Source: a virus. Taken from it: a stretch of 64,000 nucleotides of DNA. Within the stretch, counting starts at the first letter, position 1. Every line of letters begins with the position of its first letter. Shown one piece after another: positions 48,296-58,831 of this stretch. The notes beneath the pieces are model-generated. The model made no database searches. It saw only the letters and a list, made by a program, of their open reading frames with translations, and had not been told where the DNA came from. The stretch is from IMG/VR virus record IMGVR_UViG_3300028394_000074, positions 1 through 64,000 of that record; one strand, 5' to 3'. The translations under genes and the position numbers were made by a program.

Positions 48296-49264
48296 TTAAC
48301 CTACCTCTCCTTGACTTAAACTAGTATCAGTACCTGGCAATGGATTGTATGTAGTATTACCACCCGTTGGATCTAATATTCCCATATTTACATTAGCTGC
48401 TGTTTGATTTGCAGCTGCTTGAGATGCCGCATCTGAACCACCAAAAATGCTATTCCAAGATGGTAATAAACCAGGTGGTATATAACCAGAAGTTCCTGGT
48501 GTCCCAGCTCCTTTACCAAATATACTATTTAATAAATTAGTACCCACTGATGGCAAACCAGCCAGTGTGCTAACCATTTGTAATGGGGATTGTTGATTTT
48601 GTTGCGATACAGTTGCGGGAACATTGACTGAATTAATCAAGTTAGAATAGTTAGTAGCACCTTGGAATGGAGCATTCATTTGTGCTGCGCCTGTTGTCAA
48701 GCCAGCGGTAATACCTTGTGCGCCTACATTGCCTAATGCACCACCAGCGGTAGCACCAGTTTGTTGGTTTTGTAATGCGGCTTGCATTTGTTGGGCTTGT
48801 AATGTAGACAGTGCATTTGTCTTAGCAGTGTCAACCGCTGTTTGGGCACGCAAACCACCAAAACCACCAGAACCAATTCCAGAAGCTTGTGTTGGCGCAA
48901 TAGCTGTTGGCATAAGTTGATTTAATTGCTGGTTTTGTGCTTGAAATAAACCACCCAAAGCTGTTTGAGTATTAGGACTAACTTGACCAGTTACTGGATC
49001 AGTAATCCAAGGATTGGCTGCACCTTGAGCAATGGTATTTAAACTACCTTGTGCTTGGGTAAAAGGATTAGCTTGACCTTGAAGGGTATTAACAGCGCCT
49101 TGAGCTGTTGTATTCCCAAATGTGGGTGCTTGTCCTAACGCACTACCAGCTTGGTTAACAACATTTTGTTGCGCTGTATCGTACCAAGATGGTAGTGTCG
49201 TTTGTACCTGATTAGTACTTGACAGTATATTGTTTAATCCGGAGGAGTTTGTTGTCCCAGCCAT
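48296..49264 (-). CDS. Internal-virion-type protein, unknown
   Basis: 322 aa, Ala/Gln/Gly/Thr-rich (NQQTGATAGGALGNVGAQGI). Probably largely unstructured helices. One base overlaps the upstream stop. No function assigned beyond virion component by context. Confidence 0.55.
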   Translation of the reverse strand: MAGTTNSSGLNNILSSTNQVQTTLPSWYDTAQQNVVNQAGSALGQAPTFGNTTAQGAVNTLQGQANPFTQAQGSLNTIAQGAANPWITDPVTGQVSPNTQTALGGLFQAQNQQLNQLMPTAIAPTQASGIGSGGFGGLRAQTAVDTAKTNALSTLQAQQMQAALQNQQTGATAGGALGNVGAQGITAGLTTGAAQMNAPFQGATNYSNLINSVNVPATVSQQNQQSPLQMVSTLAGLPSVGTNLLNSIFGKGAGTPGTSGYIPPGLLPSWNSIFGGSDAASQAAANQTAANVNMGILDPTGGNTTYNPLPGTDTSLSQGEVG

Positions 49265-52200
49265 TATTTTTTCACCTTACGTTTTGCTTCTAATAAATAA
49301 CCCAATGCACCTTTGCTATCTAAAGACCGATGCTTGGTGTCATGTTTTTGTTTTTGTGATTTGATTGCTTTTAAAAATGAATCTAATACTTTAGCGCCTT
49401 GATCATTACTACCATTTCCCAATGCTGAAACTACATTGGCTGGAATTACAAATTCACCATTTGATAACATCGCTGGAATACTATCGCTTGTTCCAGTACC
49501 GGGGCCTTGCACATACTTGTTTTGCATAGATCCAAGACCACCCTCGCTGTAAAACTGAGGATTAAAACCTTGAGGAATAGATCCTCCATCAGCTTTACTA
49601 GGTATTGGATATAATGGTATACCACCCAAACCAAATAGATTGGCGTGTTGAGTTTGTTTACCACGCATTAATACGGGTTTTAAAGATAAATCATCGTCAG
49701 CTTTACCGCCAGTAGCAAGATGCATTATACCACCATCGGCTGCGTTTTCAATTTCTTCCAAAGAGTTTGGATTAGGAGCTGGAGTAGCATAACTAACTGT
49801 TGGTACATTAAAGCTACCTAAAGGAGAAGCAATTTGCGATCCTTTTACAAAAGTACCTTTTGGTGCCGTTGGTGCTGTGGTTGCTAAAGAAGATAATCCT
49901 GCTGATGTGCCTGTTCCTAATTTTAAACCAGCTAAAGCAGCAGCTAACCCAGCGGCAGTTAAACCCGCTGTTGCACCACTACTACCAGTTGTTGATGTTG
50001 TGCCACCACTGGTTGTACCACCAGCTACTGTACCGCCACCATCAGTGGTACCACCAGCTACTGTACCGCCACCATCAGCTACTGTACCGCCACCACCAGC
50101 TACTGTGCCGCCACCATCAGTTGTGCCACCAGCTACTGTGCCACTACCATCAGTTGTGCCACCAGCTACTGTGCCACTACCAGTTGTTGTACCAGCTACT
50201 GTACCGCCACCATCAGTTGTGCCACCAGCTACTGTGCCACTACCAGTTGTTGTACCACTAGTACCAGTTTCAGTAGGTAGGTTACTAATAATATCCGTAG
50301 GAGTAAGGGCTGTTGGCGTTTCTGTAGGTAGATTATTTACTGGAGCATTAACAGTTTCTACTGGAGTAGGTGTTACTGGAGCATTAACAGTTTCTACTGG
50401 AGTAGGTGTTACTGGAGCATTAACAGTTTCTACTGGAGTAGGTGTTACTGGAGCATTAACAGTTTCTACTGGAGTAGGTGTTGGTGTTACAGGCAGAGCA
50501 CCAGTTTCTACTGGAGTAGGTGTTGGTGTTACAGGCAGAGCACCAGTTTCTACTGGAGTAGGTGTTGGTGTTACAGGCAGAGCACCAGTTTCTACTGGAG
50601 TAGGGGCATTATCCGTTGGTAAATTGCTAAGAATATCAATTGGTGAAACACCAGCATCCGTAGGTTGTGAAGTCGAATTTAAAATCTCTCCGGTATTTGG
50701 ATCTGAAACAACTATACTACCATCACCCATTGTTTCCGTAACAGTACCATCGGAGTTTTTAGTAGTATCAACCACAGTTTGTGATGGATCTTCTGCCACT
50801 GGCGTTTGAATGGGCACATATGGAATAGGCGAACCACCACCAACATCAGTCATTGTGGGTGGAGCTCCTTCAACTGTTACATTTGCAGCAGTTTGACTCC
50901 CTGTAGTTGGTGGTTGATCTGGGTTAGCAAACGCATCAGCTAATTGATTGTAATATGAATCCGCTGTAGCGCTATTGGTTGGGGCTTGCATTGTGGCTAC
51001 ACCAGGAGACCAATTACTTGCTAATTGACCCTGTGAAATTTGATCTAAACCATGAAGATCATTAGCAATCACATTAGAAGTTTTAGCTAAATCTGCGTTG
51101 GTGTTAGAGTAATCAGTTAACGCTGTTTTTAAACCATCCGAACTTGTTGTAAACGCTGTATATAAAGGTTCAATACTGGTTTTATATACATTAGCTAAAT
51201 TTTGATTTGCTGTATCATAAGCAGCATATGCAGTATTAAATTGTGGTATTAAACTATTTAGTTGTGGTGCAAGACTGTTTGCTAAATCGTACGATGTTTT
51301 ATCAGTTCTACCAGAAGCATCATATTTTGCAACAGCACTATCATATTGTTTTTGTATTGGAACAACTTGATCGTACAAAGTTTTTGCGGTAGTTGCTAAT
51401 TGTGTTGTATTGTCACGAAGATCATTATATCCAGTTTTACTAATAGCATCAGATAACGCCATTTTATCTGTTTGATTTTGAGAATAAATACCATTTGCTT
51501 TATTTGCTGCATCGGCTAAACTAGCTTGTTGTTCAGCCAATGTTGGATAATATTTAGCTAAATCGTCAGAAATTTTATCCGATTGGTTTTTTAAATACTG
51601 CGATGCTATATCCATAGTCATCGGACCTTCAATACCAGCCAATGAAACAGTGCCATTGGGGGTTGGGGTACTGTAGTCGTGGATAGTAGCGGGTTCCGCA
51701 CTAGCCGATGGAGCTGTTAATAAACCTTTTCCTGCGTTTATACCAGCGCCTAAACCCATTCCTAAAGTAGAACCAATTGCTGCGTTTTCAGCACCAGTTA
51801 ATACATCACCGCCAGTAGCTCCCGCTTTTGCTGCACCGACTCCCGTGCTTGCTAATATTTTAGATATGTTAGGATCAATACCAGCTTGTGTTAAACCAGT
51901 TGATGCCTGATTACCTAAATACGAAAGTCCTGTATTTAATGCAGTGTTGGCTAACATTGTCGAAGGATTTGCACCAGAAGCTAAACTTTTACTAGCAGAT
52001 AATATTGCACTGCTTAACGCTGGACTATTAATACCATATTGCGCTAAAGTTTGACCAATACCACTTAATGATGCACCAGTAAGACCACCCATTAATGCAC
52101 CAGTTAATGCGCCTTTTAAAGGATCTGTTCCTCTTATTAAGCTATTAACAGTGCCCATACCGCCACCATATAATGAACCACTACCTGCACTACTTAAAAG

Positions 52201-52698
52201 TTGTGATGCTACGGATGGTGTAAGTGAATTTATTCCTGTGTAGCCTAATTCACCATATGTTGGTCCCATGGCACCGGGCCCCAAACCTGTATAGCCTAAT
52301 TCAGCATATGTTGGCCCCATGGCACCAGCACCAACACCAGTAAGGGCAGCGGCACCAGAACCACCAGCGGATCCCACAGTAGCACCTGCAGATCCAGCGG
52401 CAGAACCACTGGCAGAATATCCTGCAGCATAGTCAGCTGCTTCTAAAGCTGGTGCGGCTTCTGCCAAAAAAGCAGCCATATATGGTGCTGCTATAGCTAA
52501 TGCGGCAACACCTAAAGTTGCCCAACCACCAGGGATGTTGTCGCCAACCGCTTTGTCTAACTGAGCACCGGCTTTACCAATAGCAGGACCAGGATCAATT
52601 TTAGCTAAAGCGCCCAATACTCCACCACCACTGCCGTCTGTTCCTAGGGCTTTTGATACCGTATCAGTTATTGCACTAAATGGATTTACGCCGCTCAT
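49264..52698 (-). CDS. Giant repeat-containing internal-virion-type protein
   Basis: 1144 aa, the largest product in the window. It has an Ala/Gly-rich membrane-like N-terminal third, Thr/Pro tandem repeats (VETGALPVTPTPTP, about 696-786) and Gly/Thr repeats (GGTTDGGGTVAGGTT, about 809-903). Near residue 1070 lies GTSDSIPAMLSNGEFVIPA, a motif recurring in large phage virion proteins. This suggests an ejection or tape-like protein. Repeats make the length variable. Confidence 0.65.
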   Translation of the reverse strand: MSGVNPFSAITDTVSKALGTDGSGGGVLGALAKIDPGPAIGKAGAQLDKAVGDNIPGGWATLGVAALAIAAPYMAAFLAEAAPALEAADYAAGYSASGSAAGSAGATVGSAGGSGAAALTGVGAGAMGPTYAELGYTGLGPGAMGPTYGELGYTGINSLTPSVASQLLSSAGSGSLYGGGMGTVNSLIRGTDPLKGALTGALMGGLTGASLSGIGQTLAQYGINSPALSSAILSASKSLASGANPSTMLANTALNTGLSYLGNQASTGLTQAGIDPNISKILASTGVGAAKAGATGGDVLTGAENAAIGSTLGMGLGAGINAGKGLLTAPSASAEPATIHDYSTPTPNGTVSLAGIEGPMTMDIASQYLKNQSDKISDDLAKYYPTLAEQQASLADAANKANGIYSQNQTDKMALSDAISKTGYNDLRDNTTQLATTAKTLYDQVVPIQKQYDSAVAKYDASGRTDKTSYDLANSLAPQLNSLIPQFNTAYAAYDTANQNLANVYKTSIEPLYTAFTTSSDGLKTALTDYSNTNADLAKTSNVIANDLHGLDQISQGQLASNWSPGVATMQAPTNSATADSYYNQLADAFANPDQPPTTGSQTAANVTVEGAPPTMTDVGGGSPIPYVPIQTPVAEDPSQTVVDTTKNSDGTVTETMGDGSIVVSDPNTGEILNSTSQPTDAGVSPIDILSNLPTDNAPTPVETGALPVTPTPTPVETGALPVTPTPTPVETGALPVTPTPTPVETVNAPVTPTPVETVNAPVTPTPVETVNAPVTPTPVETVNAPVNNLPTETPTALTPTDIISNLPTETGTSGTTTGSGTVAGGTTDGGGTVAGTTTGSGTVAGGTTDGSGTVAGGTTDGGGTVAGGGGTVADGGGTVAGGTTDGGGTVAGGTTSGGTTSTTGSSGATAGLTAAGLAAALAGLKLGTGTSAGLSSLATTAPTAPKGTFVKGSQIASPLGSFNVPTVSYATPAPNPNSLEEIENAADGGIMHLATGGKADDDLSLKPVLMRGKQTQHANLFGLGGIPLYPIPSKADGGSIPQGFNPQFYSEGGLGSMQNKYVQGPGTGTSDSIPAMLSNGEFVIPANVVSALGNGSNDQGAKVLDSFLKAIKSQKQKHDTKHRSLDSKGALGYLLEAKRKVKK

Positions 52699-53075
52699 AA
52701 GTCAGCCATCCATTTATAACGCTCAATGTTTGAATTTTGTATTTTTAAACCAAGGCTAGTTAATAGCTGTAATGTTTTTTGTAAAATAGGACCGCCGTCT
52801 TCACCATACACGCGTTTAAATCCACCTTTTTTGGTTTCTTTAATAAAGTGTTGCATGGCGCTTTTTACTTTTTGTGGGGTATCGCAAGTGAAAAAATTAA
52901 TTTCTCCACAGCCTTTTCCCAAGTTTATTAAAAACAAAACAGAGTCATTAAATTGTATAACTATTGCCTGATGTTTATTTTTCATTGCCACCATCGTTTC
53001 CAATAGACGAGCAGTGTCTTCTTGGCTATGGCCAAAACGTTTCTGGTCTTCGGTAATAATCTCAGATGGTGTCAT
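52695..53075 (-). CDS. Small virion-linked protein, unknown (possible GNAT-like fold)
   Basis: 126 aa (MTPSEIITEDQKRFGHSQED), with FNDSVLFLINLGKGCGEINF and KKGGFKRVYGEDGG, a beta-alpha mix recalling small acyltransferase-fold proteins in podovirus internal-protein operons. It is first gene behind the 53-kb promoter variant and overlaps the giant gene by 4 bases. Function uncertain. Confidence 0.55.
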   Translation of the reverse strand: MTPSEIITEDQKRFGHSQEDTARLLETMVAMKNKHQAIVIQFNDSVLFLINLGKGCGEINFFTCDTPQKVKSAMQHFIKETKKGGFKRVYGEDGGPILQKTLQLLTSLGLKIQNSNIERYKWMADL

Positions 53076-53079
53076 AGTC

Positions 53080-53118
53080 TATTTATACTAATACGCAGTT
53101 TTGGAGTTTTGTGCCCTA
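53080..53118 (-). promoter_or_regulatory. Diverged member of the phage promoter class
   Basis: Minus strand TTTAGGGC (GGGC at 53116-53113), 17 nt, then CGTATTAGTAT (7 of 11 match TGCATAAGTAG), followed by TATAAATAG and a start codon at 53075. Same spacing as the perfect sites. It heads the internal-virion unit. Confidence 0.55.
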
Positions 53119-53120
53119 AA

Positions 53121-53381
53121 TCAACGACTTGGGCCGTTGATTGATAATGCTAAGTCTCTAGCCCAATCCTGCCAGTTTTCATAATTTGCTGGGTCAGATA
53201 CTGGGTACGCCGAAAAGGTTTGTAGCTGTGCTATCTGTGAGGCGATGGTTTTCCAGTCGTCCTCTATACTTGTGCCAATTGGCTCTTGTCCATAGTAAAT
53301 GATAAAATTACCATTCCAATCTTCCCAGCTCATGTAATCTGGAGAAAACGGAAAAAATGCTTCAGTTTTACGGACGCTCAT
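53121..53381 (-). CDS. Small virion-linked protein, unknown
   Basis: 86 aa (MSVRKTEAFFPFSPDYMSWE), rich in Trp and Asp; WEDWNGNFIIYYG and YENWQDWARDLAL resemble small neck or tail components. It overlaps the end of the nozzle-like gene by 14 bases; a GTG two codons upstream is an alternative start. Confidence 0.55.
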   Translation of the reverse strand: MSVRKTEAFFPFSPDYMSWEDWNGNFIIYYGQEPIGTSIEDDWKTIASQIAQLQTFSAYPVSDPANYENWQDWARDLALSINGPSR

Positions 53382-55494
53382 CACCAAACTCAGCAGTAAT
53401 TAGGTTACGCCCCATCTCGTAGTTACCATCAATGTCGTTAGAAACAAATTGTAAACGAACTAAGCGGTGCTCTACTCGTAGGTCAATCTTACCAGTTTCT
53501 TGGGTAAAGTAGTACGGGCCAGAGTTTTCTTCGTACTGACCAGATGCAAACTTACGTCCTAAAATAGTCATCGCCATGGTGCCAGATTGTAAAAAGTTAG
53601 GCTCAACGCGGCGTAAGTGCATACGACGATTGATTCCCATAAAGCTCTCTTGGCTTGGTGTACCAGTTAACCAACTAATATCGTTAGTAGTAATGCTGGA
53701 GTACACAGCTAGTTCGTTTTGCGGAGTTACTTGGTTTAGTCCATGCTCATGTTGCCAAATTGTGTAGCCACCAGAAATAGGGAACACTAACGTGCCAGCG
53801 GGTACGGAGACAGTAATTGCTGTTGCCAATGTGACTAACGTGGAGTTGTATGTAAAGTCAAAAACACTGGCAGTTACATCATAAACTTTTCTTGGGTCGT
53901 TTAAGTCAGTAGAAAACACAACGTGACTACCTGGAGGTAGTGTTCCAGAAATGTTTCCTTCTAAGTAAAATTGACTTGATGTCGGTGCTGGTGCACCTAC
54001 TGGTGTTGTAATAATTGTGTCTGGGTTACTAACTGTTGTATCGTACTCCCAACCAGCCCAAATAGGCGTTGGAAATAACTCAGTAGTGTAGCCACAAGAA
54101 CGACGAGCACCAATAGCAGAACCTGCGTCATACCACAACTTATCTTTTACATTGTAAATAATAGCATCGGTACACTCAGTTGCCGTGCCTCTAGGATAGA
54201 AAAACCAAATCTCGTTGTACCTTGGAACCTTGGTAGCCCAAACTTTTTGACGTTGTGTATAGTTAATGTTATCAAATAACCAGTTTACGTTCTTGTCGTT
54301 TGGCAATACTTGCACAGTACCACCGTACAAGTAAAATCTATCAACACCCATCCAGAAGAATATGCCATCCATTTCAACGACAGCGTTGGACGACATGATA
54401 GAGATTTGGCTAGAAACAATGTCATAAGACCAATATACTTGTGTAGCTTGTGAGTTAAACGACACACGAATTAAGCTGTCAGTAGACCAAAACAAGCCAG
54501 ACGGTGCGTTAGTACCACCACGCATTGGCATACCTTTAACAATCTTTGATGAAGATACGTTTACTTGGTTAGCTAGTGGACCGTTCCAGTCGTATAAGGT
54601 TTGCTCGTTGTAAACATTGCTTACATTATTGTTGGCAATATATCCATGCGATCCATACACAAAGATAAATGGGTATAGTACACAAACACCACCATCTACA
54701 GAAATAGTTTGGTATGTTGGGTTTTGACCAGCACTGTCAGATAGTCCAGTAAAATTAAATTGATTATTCGGATCTGGAGATACATTACCCACTAATATTT
54801 GAGACTCAACACCGCTGTCAATGTTTTGTAAGTTTAAGCCAGGGTGAGCAATTAAATTTAATGTTCCACCCGATGGGCTAAACTGCGCATCAAATTGCCA
54901 GTTATTTCTATCATCCGCTGTAAATAAAGTGCCTTTTAACCAGGTCTGCGTAATGGTTCCTGCAGGAGCCGCTGGACTAAATATAATAGTCGTGCTATTT
55001 GTGACCCCACCAGTGTACGTTGCTGAACTAACAGTATAGGCTGTTGCAACACTAGAATTGGTAAAAATAATTTCTTCGCCAGCAGCAAATACTGCAGTGC
55101 CGTCACCAGCAATAGTAATTTGTGTAGTAGTATTTGCAGTTACCGTAGCCTGAACAATTCCGGGTAACATGTTGGCAATGTACGGGCCACTACCAGAGCC
55201 ATAAGTTGTTCCAGTGGTAAATACATCTAAAGTATCAGCAGTTCCAGCAAAAACATAGTTAACACCATTGTACGGAATGTTAATCATGCCGCGGTAGATG
55301 CCATTAAAACTAGTGAACAATGTGGCAAAGCCACCTATTTTCTTAGGGTCGCCACGTTGAAAACGGCACCATACGCCGTCGGTGTACTGATCAGCTTGGA
55401 ACACGGTACCGTCGCGTTTAATTCCAGGCTGTACTACTAGGCTGTAAATCCTTGTGTACTGCGACATGTCCTGTTGCTGATTATCAGCCGCCAT
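53368..55494 (-). CDS. Tail nozzle / stabilisation protein (P22 gp10- or T7 gp12-like)
   Basis: 708 aa, mostly beta, with MSQYTRIYSLVVQPGIKRDG then TDGVWCRFQRGDPKKIGGF, and multiple repeated sheet-like segments in a propeller-type pattern. This opening is typical of podovirus packaged-DNA stabilisation/nozzle proteins. It closes the tail after packaging. Adjacent adaptor genes support this. Confidence 0.7.
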   Translation of the reverse strand: MAADNQQQDMSQYTRIYSLVVQPGIKRDGTVFQADQYTDGVWCRFQRGDPKKIGGFATLFTSFNGIYRGMINIPYNGVNYVFAGTADTLDVFTTGTTYGSGSGPYIANMLPGIVQATVTANTTTQITIAGDGTAVFAAGEEIIFTNSSVATAYTVSSATYTGGVTNSTTIIFSPAAPAGTITQTWLKGTLFTADDRNNWQFDAQFSPSGGTLNLIAHPGLNLQNIDSGVESQILVGNVSPDPNNQFNFTGLSDSAGQNPTYQTISVDGGVCVLYPFIFVYGSHGYIANNNVSNVYNEQTLYDWNGPLANQVNVSSSKIVKGMPMRGGTNAPSGLFWSTDSLIRVSFNSQATQVYWSYDIVSSQISIMSSNAVVEMDGIFFWMGVDRFYLYGGTVQVLPNDKNVNWLFDNINYTQRQKVWATKVPRYNEIWFFYPRGTATECTDAIIYNVKDKLWYDAGSAIGARRSCGYTTELFPTPIWAGWEYDTTVSNPDTIITTPVGAPAPTSSQFYLEGNISGTLPPGSHVVFSTDLNDPRKVYDVTASVFDFTYNSTLVTLATAITVSVPAGTLVFPISGGYTIWQHEHGLNQVTPQNELAVYSSITTNDISWLTGTPSQESFMGINRRMHLRRVEPNFLQSGTMAMTILGRKFASGQYEENSGPYYFTQETGKIDLRVEHRLVRLQFVSNDIDGNYEMGRNLITAEFGDERP

Positions 55495-56754
55495 TTAGAA
55501 CGTTCCACCACTAATTAAGTCTGCTGTTAGTGTTGCATTAACTTTCATTTTTGGCAACAATGTGTTGGTGTTGTCCATGTATGCCATTTGAACACCATTG
55601 GCAGAAAAGCCAAGAATATTAGCGCCTACTAAGTACATGCCCGTGGTTGCGTCTGATATAAATGAATAGGACGGTGCTGCAGCAATGCCGTCAACGGCGT
55701 AGAAGAGGTTACTAGCCGTTGAAGTTAACAAGTACAAATTCTGGCTGTCACTTAAAACAGTGGCAATGTTGCCGGTAGTAACAACCAATGGTGGCTGTGC
55801 GCTACCTTGAATTTCAAACTCAATATTATAGTCTGCGTGACCTGTGTCATTTAAAAATATGTAAAGTTGTGTAGTAGCGGGCAACGTAACAGTTAGTGTT
55901 GTTGAGCGACTACCAGTCTGTGCAATGTAAGTTTGAATAATTGGCGCAAACGTTACTAAGCTAAACGTAGATCCAACAATAGAGTCAACGTCATAGGTTG
56001 CTGAAGTAAATGTTATGTTTGCTGGAGCGGCCAAGCCAACGGTTATAAAATTACCAGTGTTAACATCAAAAACAATAAACCCAGAATCGCCAGGGTTTGC
56101 TGTAACGCTACTAACGCCGTTGATTGTGTTTGGTGAAGGTGCATTGATAGCCAACGCACCAGTTCCATTGTTTCTAAATCCAATGTACCAACCAGTTGAA
56201 AGAGACGCAATTGTTGGTAATGTAAATGTGCCAGCGCCACTGTTCCAAGAAAAAGTAGAGGCACGACTTGCGTCGTTAATTGTTGGGCTTGTGGTTACAT
56301 TTACAATGTTTTGTGTGGTCGCTAATTGACCAGCTATGGTAGCTAAACCGGCGCCTTGAAGAGTTGCTGCGTCAGCGTACGATGTGCCCGCACCGAACTC
56401 AATGCTATCCCAAACACCACCCACAGAGCTATTATCAGTAAGGTATACATAACGAGCCATGCCGACTGTGATTGTAATTGTCTGACCACCAGCCGCGTCT
56501 TCTAAAACAAAACTGTTTGCACCCAGGTTACGAATAAGAATGTCTTCACCTACAGAACCCTGAGTGGCATCTGGTAAACTAATGGTTAGGCCGCTAGTAG
56601 AGGCAACGCAGTCCATAATACGGGCAGAAGGTACTTGTGTAGGATTAACTACTGCAGGCCAATAAAGCTGAGTATCTTCACTAAACGACAGAGCGTAATA
56701 CGATACGTCCGTTGGCTGGATAACATTGCCGGTAAATGGGGAAGTAAAAGTCAT
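55495..56754 (-). CDS. Tail appendage/fibre protein, unknown
   Basis: 419 aa, Thr/Ser/Val/Asn-rich with no charge clusters, consistent with a beta-helical or jelly-roll virion surface protein. The C-terminal end (PSYSFISDATTGMYLVGANI then GFSANGVQMAYM) resembles the tail-spike-attachment segments of phage fibres. It is encoded between nozzle and adaptor genes. Confidence 0.6.
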   Translation of the reverse strand: MTFTSPFTGNVIQPTDVSYYALSFSEDTQLYWPAVVNPTQVPSARIMDCVASTSGLTISLPDATQGSVGEDILIRNLGANSFVLEDAAGGQTITITVGMARYVYLTDNSSVGGVWDSIEFGAGTSYADAATLQGAGLATIAGQLATTQNIVNVTTSPTINDASRASTFSWNSGAGTFTLPTIASLSTGWYIGFRNNGTGALAINAPSPNTINGVSSVTANPGDSGFIVFDVNTGNFITVGLAAPANITFTSATYDVDSIVGSTFSLVTFAPIIQTYIAQTGSRSTTLTVTLPATTQLYIFLNDTGHADYNIEFEIQGSAQPPLVVTTGNIATVLSDSQNLYLLTSTASNLFYAVDGIAAAPSYSFISDATTGMYLVGANILGFSANGVQMAYMDNTNTLLPKMKVNATLTADLISGGTF

Positions 56755-56757
56755 ATA

Positions 56758-57378
56758 TTAAGGTTCCTGTACCGAAGTATTTCTGTCCACTCGGCGTGTA
56801 TTGTCTTCTTTTTTCAAGGCGGCCAATGCGTCTGTATAGTAGCCCTTCCAAATAGGCAACTTATCTAATGCTTTTAAGTATCCTTGAGCTTGTAACAATG
56901 TGCCAAATAGCATTGCTTGAGGAGCTTCTCTAGTAAACAGATTTTGTTGATTGGATGTATCTAATGGTTGAATTTCACTGTAGTAAATAATTTCTACAGG
57001 ATAGTCTGCGTCTGGTTCTGGAGCAAAAGCCCAATTATTGTAATCATACTCTCCATAATACAAGGGTACATTTGGGGTTGACTCAGACTGGTATTGTGCT
57101 ATGTAGTCTTGTGAACGCATTAGCATTGGCTTACCATTAGTCTTTAGTGAGACTGTTTTTCTCCAGCGGGCTGGCTTAGCAAGAACTACTTGGTTTTCAA
57201 GTAGTGTTGTTTCAACAACTGTCAACTGCAACAAAGTCTTTAACTCGGCAGCAATAGCAGACTCAGCCAATCCAATTAGGTTAGGAATCTGAGCAACAAA
57301 TTGAGCGTCGTTGCGCTCCATGTAGTTAATTACATCTTGTATGAGGTTATCATACGTCATCTGATATGCGCTGGTCAT
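56758..57378 (-). CDS. Head-tail adaptor (SU10-type)
   Basis: 206 aa, helical at both ends. MTYDNLIQDVINYMERNDAQ then VAQIPNLIGLAESAIAAELK matches the SU10-like adaptor family in memory. It sits under the portal and connects to the nozzle. ATGA-overlap with the next upstream gene. Confidence 0.65.
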   Translation of the reverse strand: MTSAYQMTYDNLIQDVINYMERNDAQFVAQIPNLIGLAESAIAAELKTLLQLTVVETTLLENQVVLAKPARWRKTVSLKTNGKPMLMRSQDYIAQYQSESTPNVPLYYGEYDYNNWAFAPEPDADYPVEIIYYSEIQPLDTSNQQNLFTREAPQAMLFGTLLQAQGYLKALDKLPIWKGYYTDALAALKKEDNTRRVDRNTSVQEP

Positions 57379-58442
57379 CTTGTGTAATAACTTATGTTAG
57401 GCTGAAAGTAAATAGGCGACTTATCACGTTCTTCATCACTAGCTTGCAAAAATAATTTATCCGCTTGTTGTTCTAAATACGCAACACGCGCAAGATCGGT
57501 GTTCGGTAATTGCATAGACAATTTATGCGATAACGAGGCTTGAACAGAAGCAATCCAGCGATTAGGAATGTACAGCTCATTTGTTAATGAGCCAACATCT
57601 TGCATTTGCTTTTCAATCAACAATTGAAACATTTGAAAGTCGTTGTTTGGCACGGGCCATAGATACATCTTAGGCTCGATCTGACGATCGTACCAATACT
57701 GCAGTGAGCGTTGGCTTGGGAATTGTTTGTTTGGGAGATTCCAGTAATCGTCTTTGTTTAAGCGAGCCAAAGGAATAACTTGCTGGCTGGTTGAAAAAAC
57801 GATTTGACGTACTGAAAAGGTTGTTGCTACTGTCTCTCTAAGACGGTAGAATGTGTTGACTGGAGTAATAGATAGAGGAAAATAAGCCCATTCTCTGTCT
57901 GATAAGGTGGTCTCTGGAAGCTGCAGTACTGTAGTCCAAGTAATTCCATCGGTACTGGTTTCGTATGCAAAGTTGTAGGTCTGCGTACCACCGCCAGTAG
58001 CGTAGCCATTAAAGCCGATGTAGTATACGCTTTGACCGCCTTGATAGTATAAACCAAACCAGTTCTCAAGTGCAGTAGAAGTAGAAACAATGTCTAAGTT
58101 CTGAGCAAATACTGCAGGGGAGTCTGGATTAGCAACTGGCAGATATTCGTCAGCTTCTGAGTTGATGATATAGACCCAATTGGCTTCACGCACATCAATT
58201 GTAGTAGCTGGAAGGTTAAGATATTGTTGTGCTGTTACAGCACCAACCAATTTGTTTTCCAACAGCCAAAGGTTTACGCCTAAATTAGATAAATTTTGAA
58301 GATTGTAAAAAAGAGCTTGTTTACCCGCATTGATATATTCAGGCGTGATTTCTTCTGCTATTCTACCAGCATCACGATATGCATAAGAAATAAGTTGGTC
58401 AACATTGATTTTTGTGTCGCCAGTGGTGCCTGAATAAGCCAT
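57375..58442 (-). CDS. Head-tail connector/adaptor-like protein
   Basis: 355 aa. The helical N-terminus (INVDQLISYAYRDAGRIAEE then ITPEYINAGKQALFYNLQNL) and C-terminus (RWIASVQASLSHKLSMQLPN) flank a beta-rich insert with Trp and Tyr repeats (TSTDGITWTTVL), possibly carbohydrate-binding. The outer parts resemble adaptor proteins of the P22 gp4/SU10 group; the insert suggests surface exposure. Confidence 0.6.
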   Translation of the reverse strand: MAYSGTTGDTKINVDQLISYAYRDAGRIAEEITPEYINAGKQALFYNLQNLSNLGVNLWLLENKLVGAVTAQQYLNLPATTIDVREANWVYIINSEADEYLPVANPDSPAVFAQNLDIVSTSTALENWFGLYYQGGQSVYYIGFNGYATGGGTQTYNFAYETSTDGITWTTVLQLPETTLSDREWAYFPLSITPVNTFYRLRETVATTFSVRQIVFSTSQQVIPLARLNKDDYWNLPNKQFPSQRSLQYWYDRQIEPKMYLWPVPNNDFQMFQLLIEKQMQDVGSLTNELYIPNRWIASVQASLSHKLSMQLPNTDLARVAYLEQQADKLFLQASDEERDKSPIYFQPNISYYTR

Positions 58443-58444
58443 TG

Positions 58445-58612
58445 TTAACGTCCTCTACCAGCGGTGCGTTTGGGCACTTTATTAGGTAATTTGTTTGATG
58501 ATGGACCCGCTTTTACAAACTCTTTGCCAACCTTTTTAGGAATGCCAAGAGTTGATTTACCAGCGGCGGCTGCGTACATAGCGCCCTTTTGAGCTTTAGA
58601 TTCGTATGGCAT
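58445..58612 (-). CDS. Small basic protein, unknown
   Basis: 55 aa, starting [20 protein letters not shown]; Lys/Gly-rich and probably disordered. TAATG overlap with the gene upstream shows coupling. Function unknown. Confidence 0.55.
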   Translation of the reverse strand: MPYESKAQKGAMYAAAAGKSTLGIPKKVGKEFVKAGPSSNKLPNKVPKRTAGRGR

Positions 58613-58806
58613 TAGCAGGCCTTTCCGCCTTTTCTCATGGCACGACCACCGCCACAAAGTTTTGAAAGATTAGTTTTTTTGCCTTCATGTGACTGTTTGT
58701 CGTGCATAGCAAAAGCTTTTTTAATGATCTTTTTGTCCTGTTTGATATCATCCATATCAACAGAACCGCCAGCTTTCATTTTAGGAAGACACTTAAAATC
58801 GTCCAT
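58612..58806 (-). CDS. Small basic protein, unknown
   Basis: 64 aa, [20 protein letters not shown] then Lys-rich, ending [16 protein letters not shown] at 58806 with AAAGGG seven bases upstream. First gene behind the 58.8-kb promoter. Function unknown. Confidence 0.55.
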   Translation of the reverse strand: MDDFKCLPKMKAGGSVDMDDIKQDKKIIKKAFAMHDKQSHEGKKTNLSKLCGGGRAMRKGGKAC

Positions 58807-58831
58807 GGTATACCCTTTCAATTATCTATAT

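Noticed and set aside
49877-50809. 310-codon plus-strand frame opposite the giant virion gene
   Set aside because: Antisense of the Thr/Pro/Gly repeats; the minus-strand frame spans 1144 codons with conserved motifs and fits the operon.
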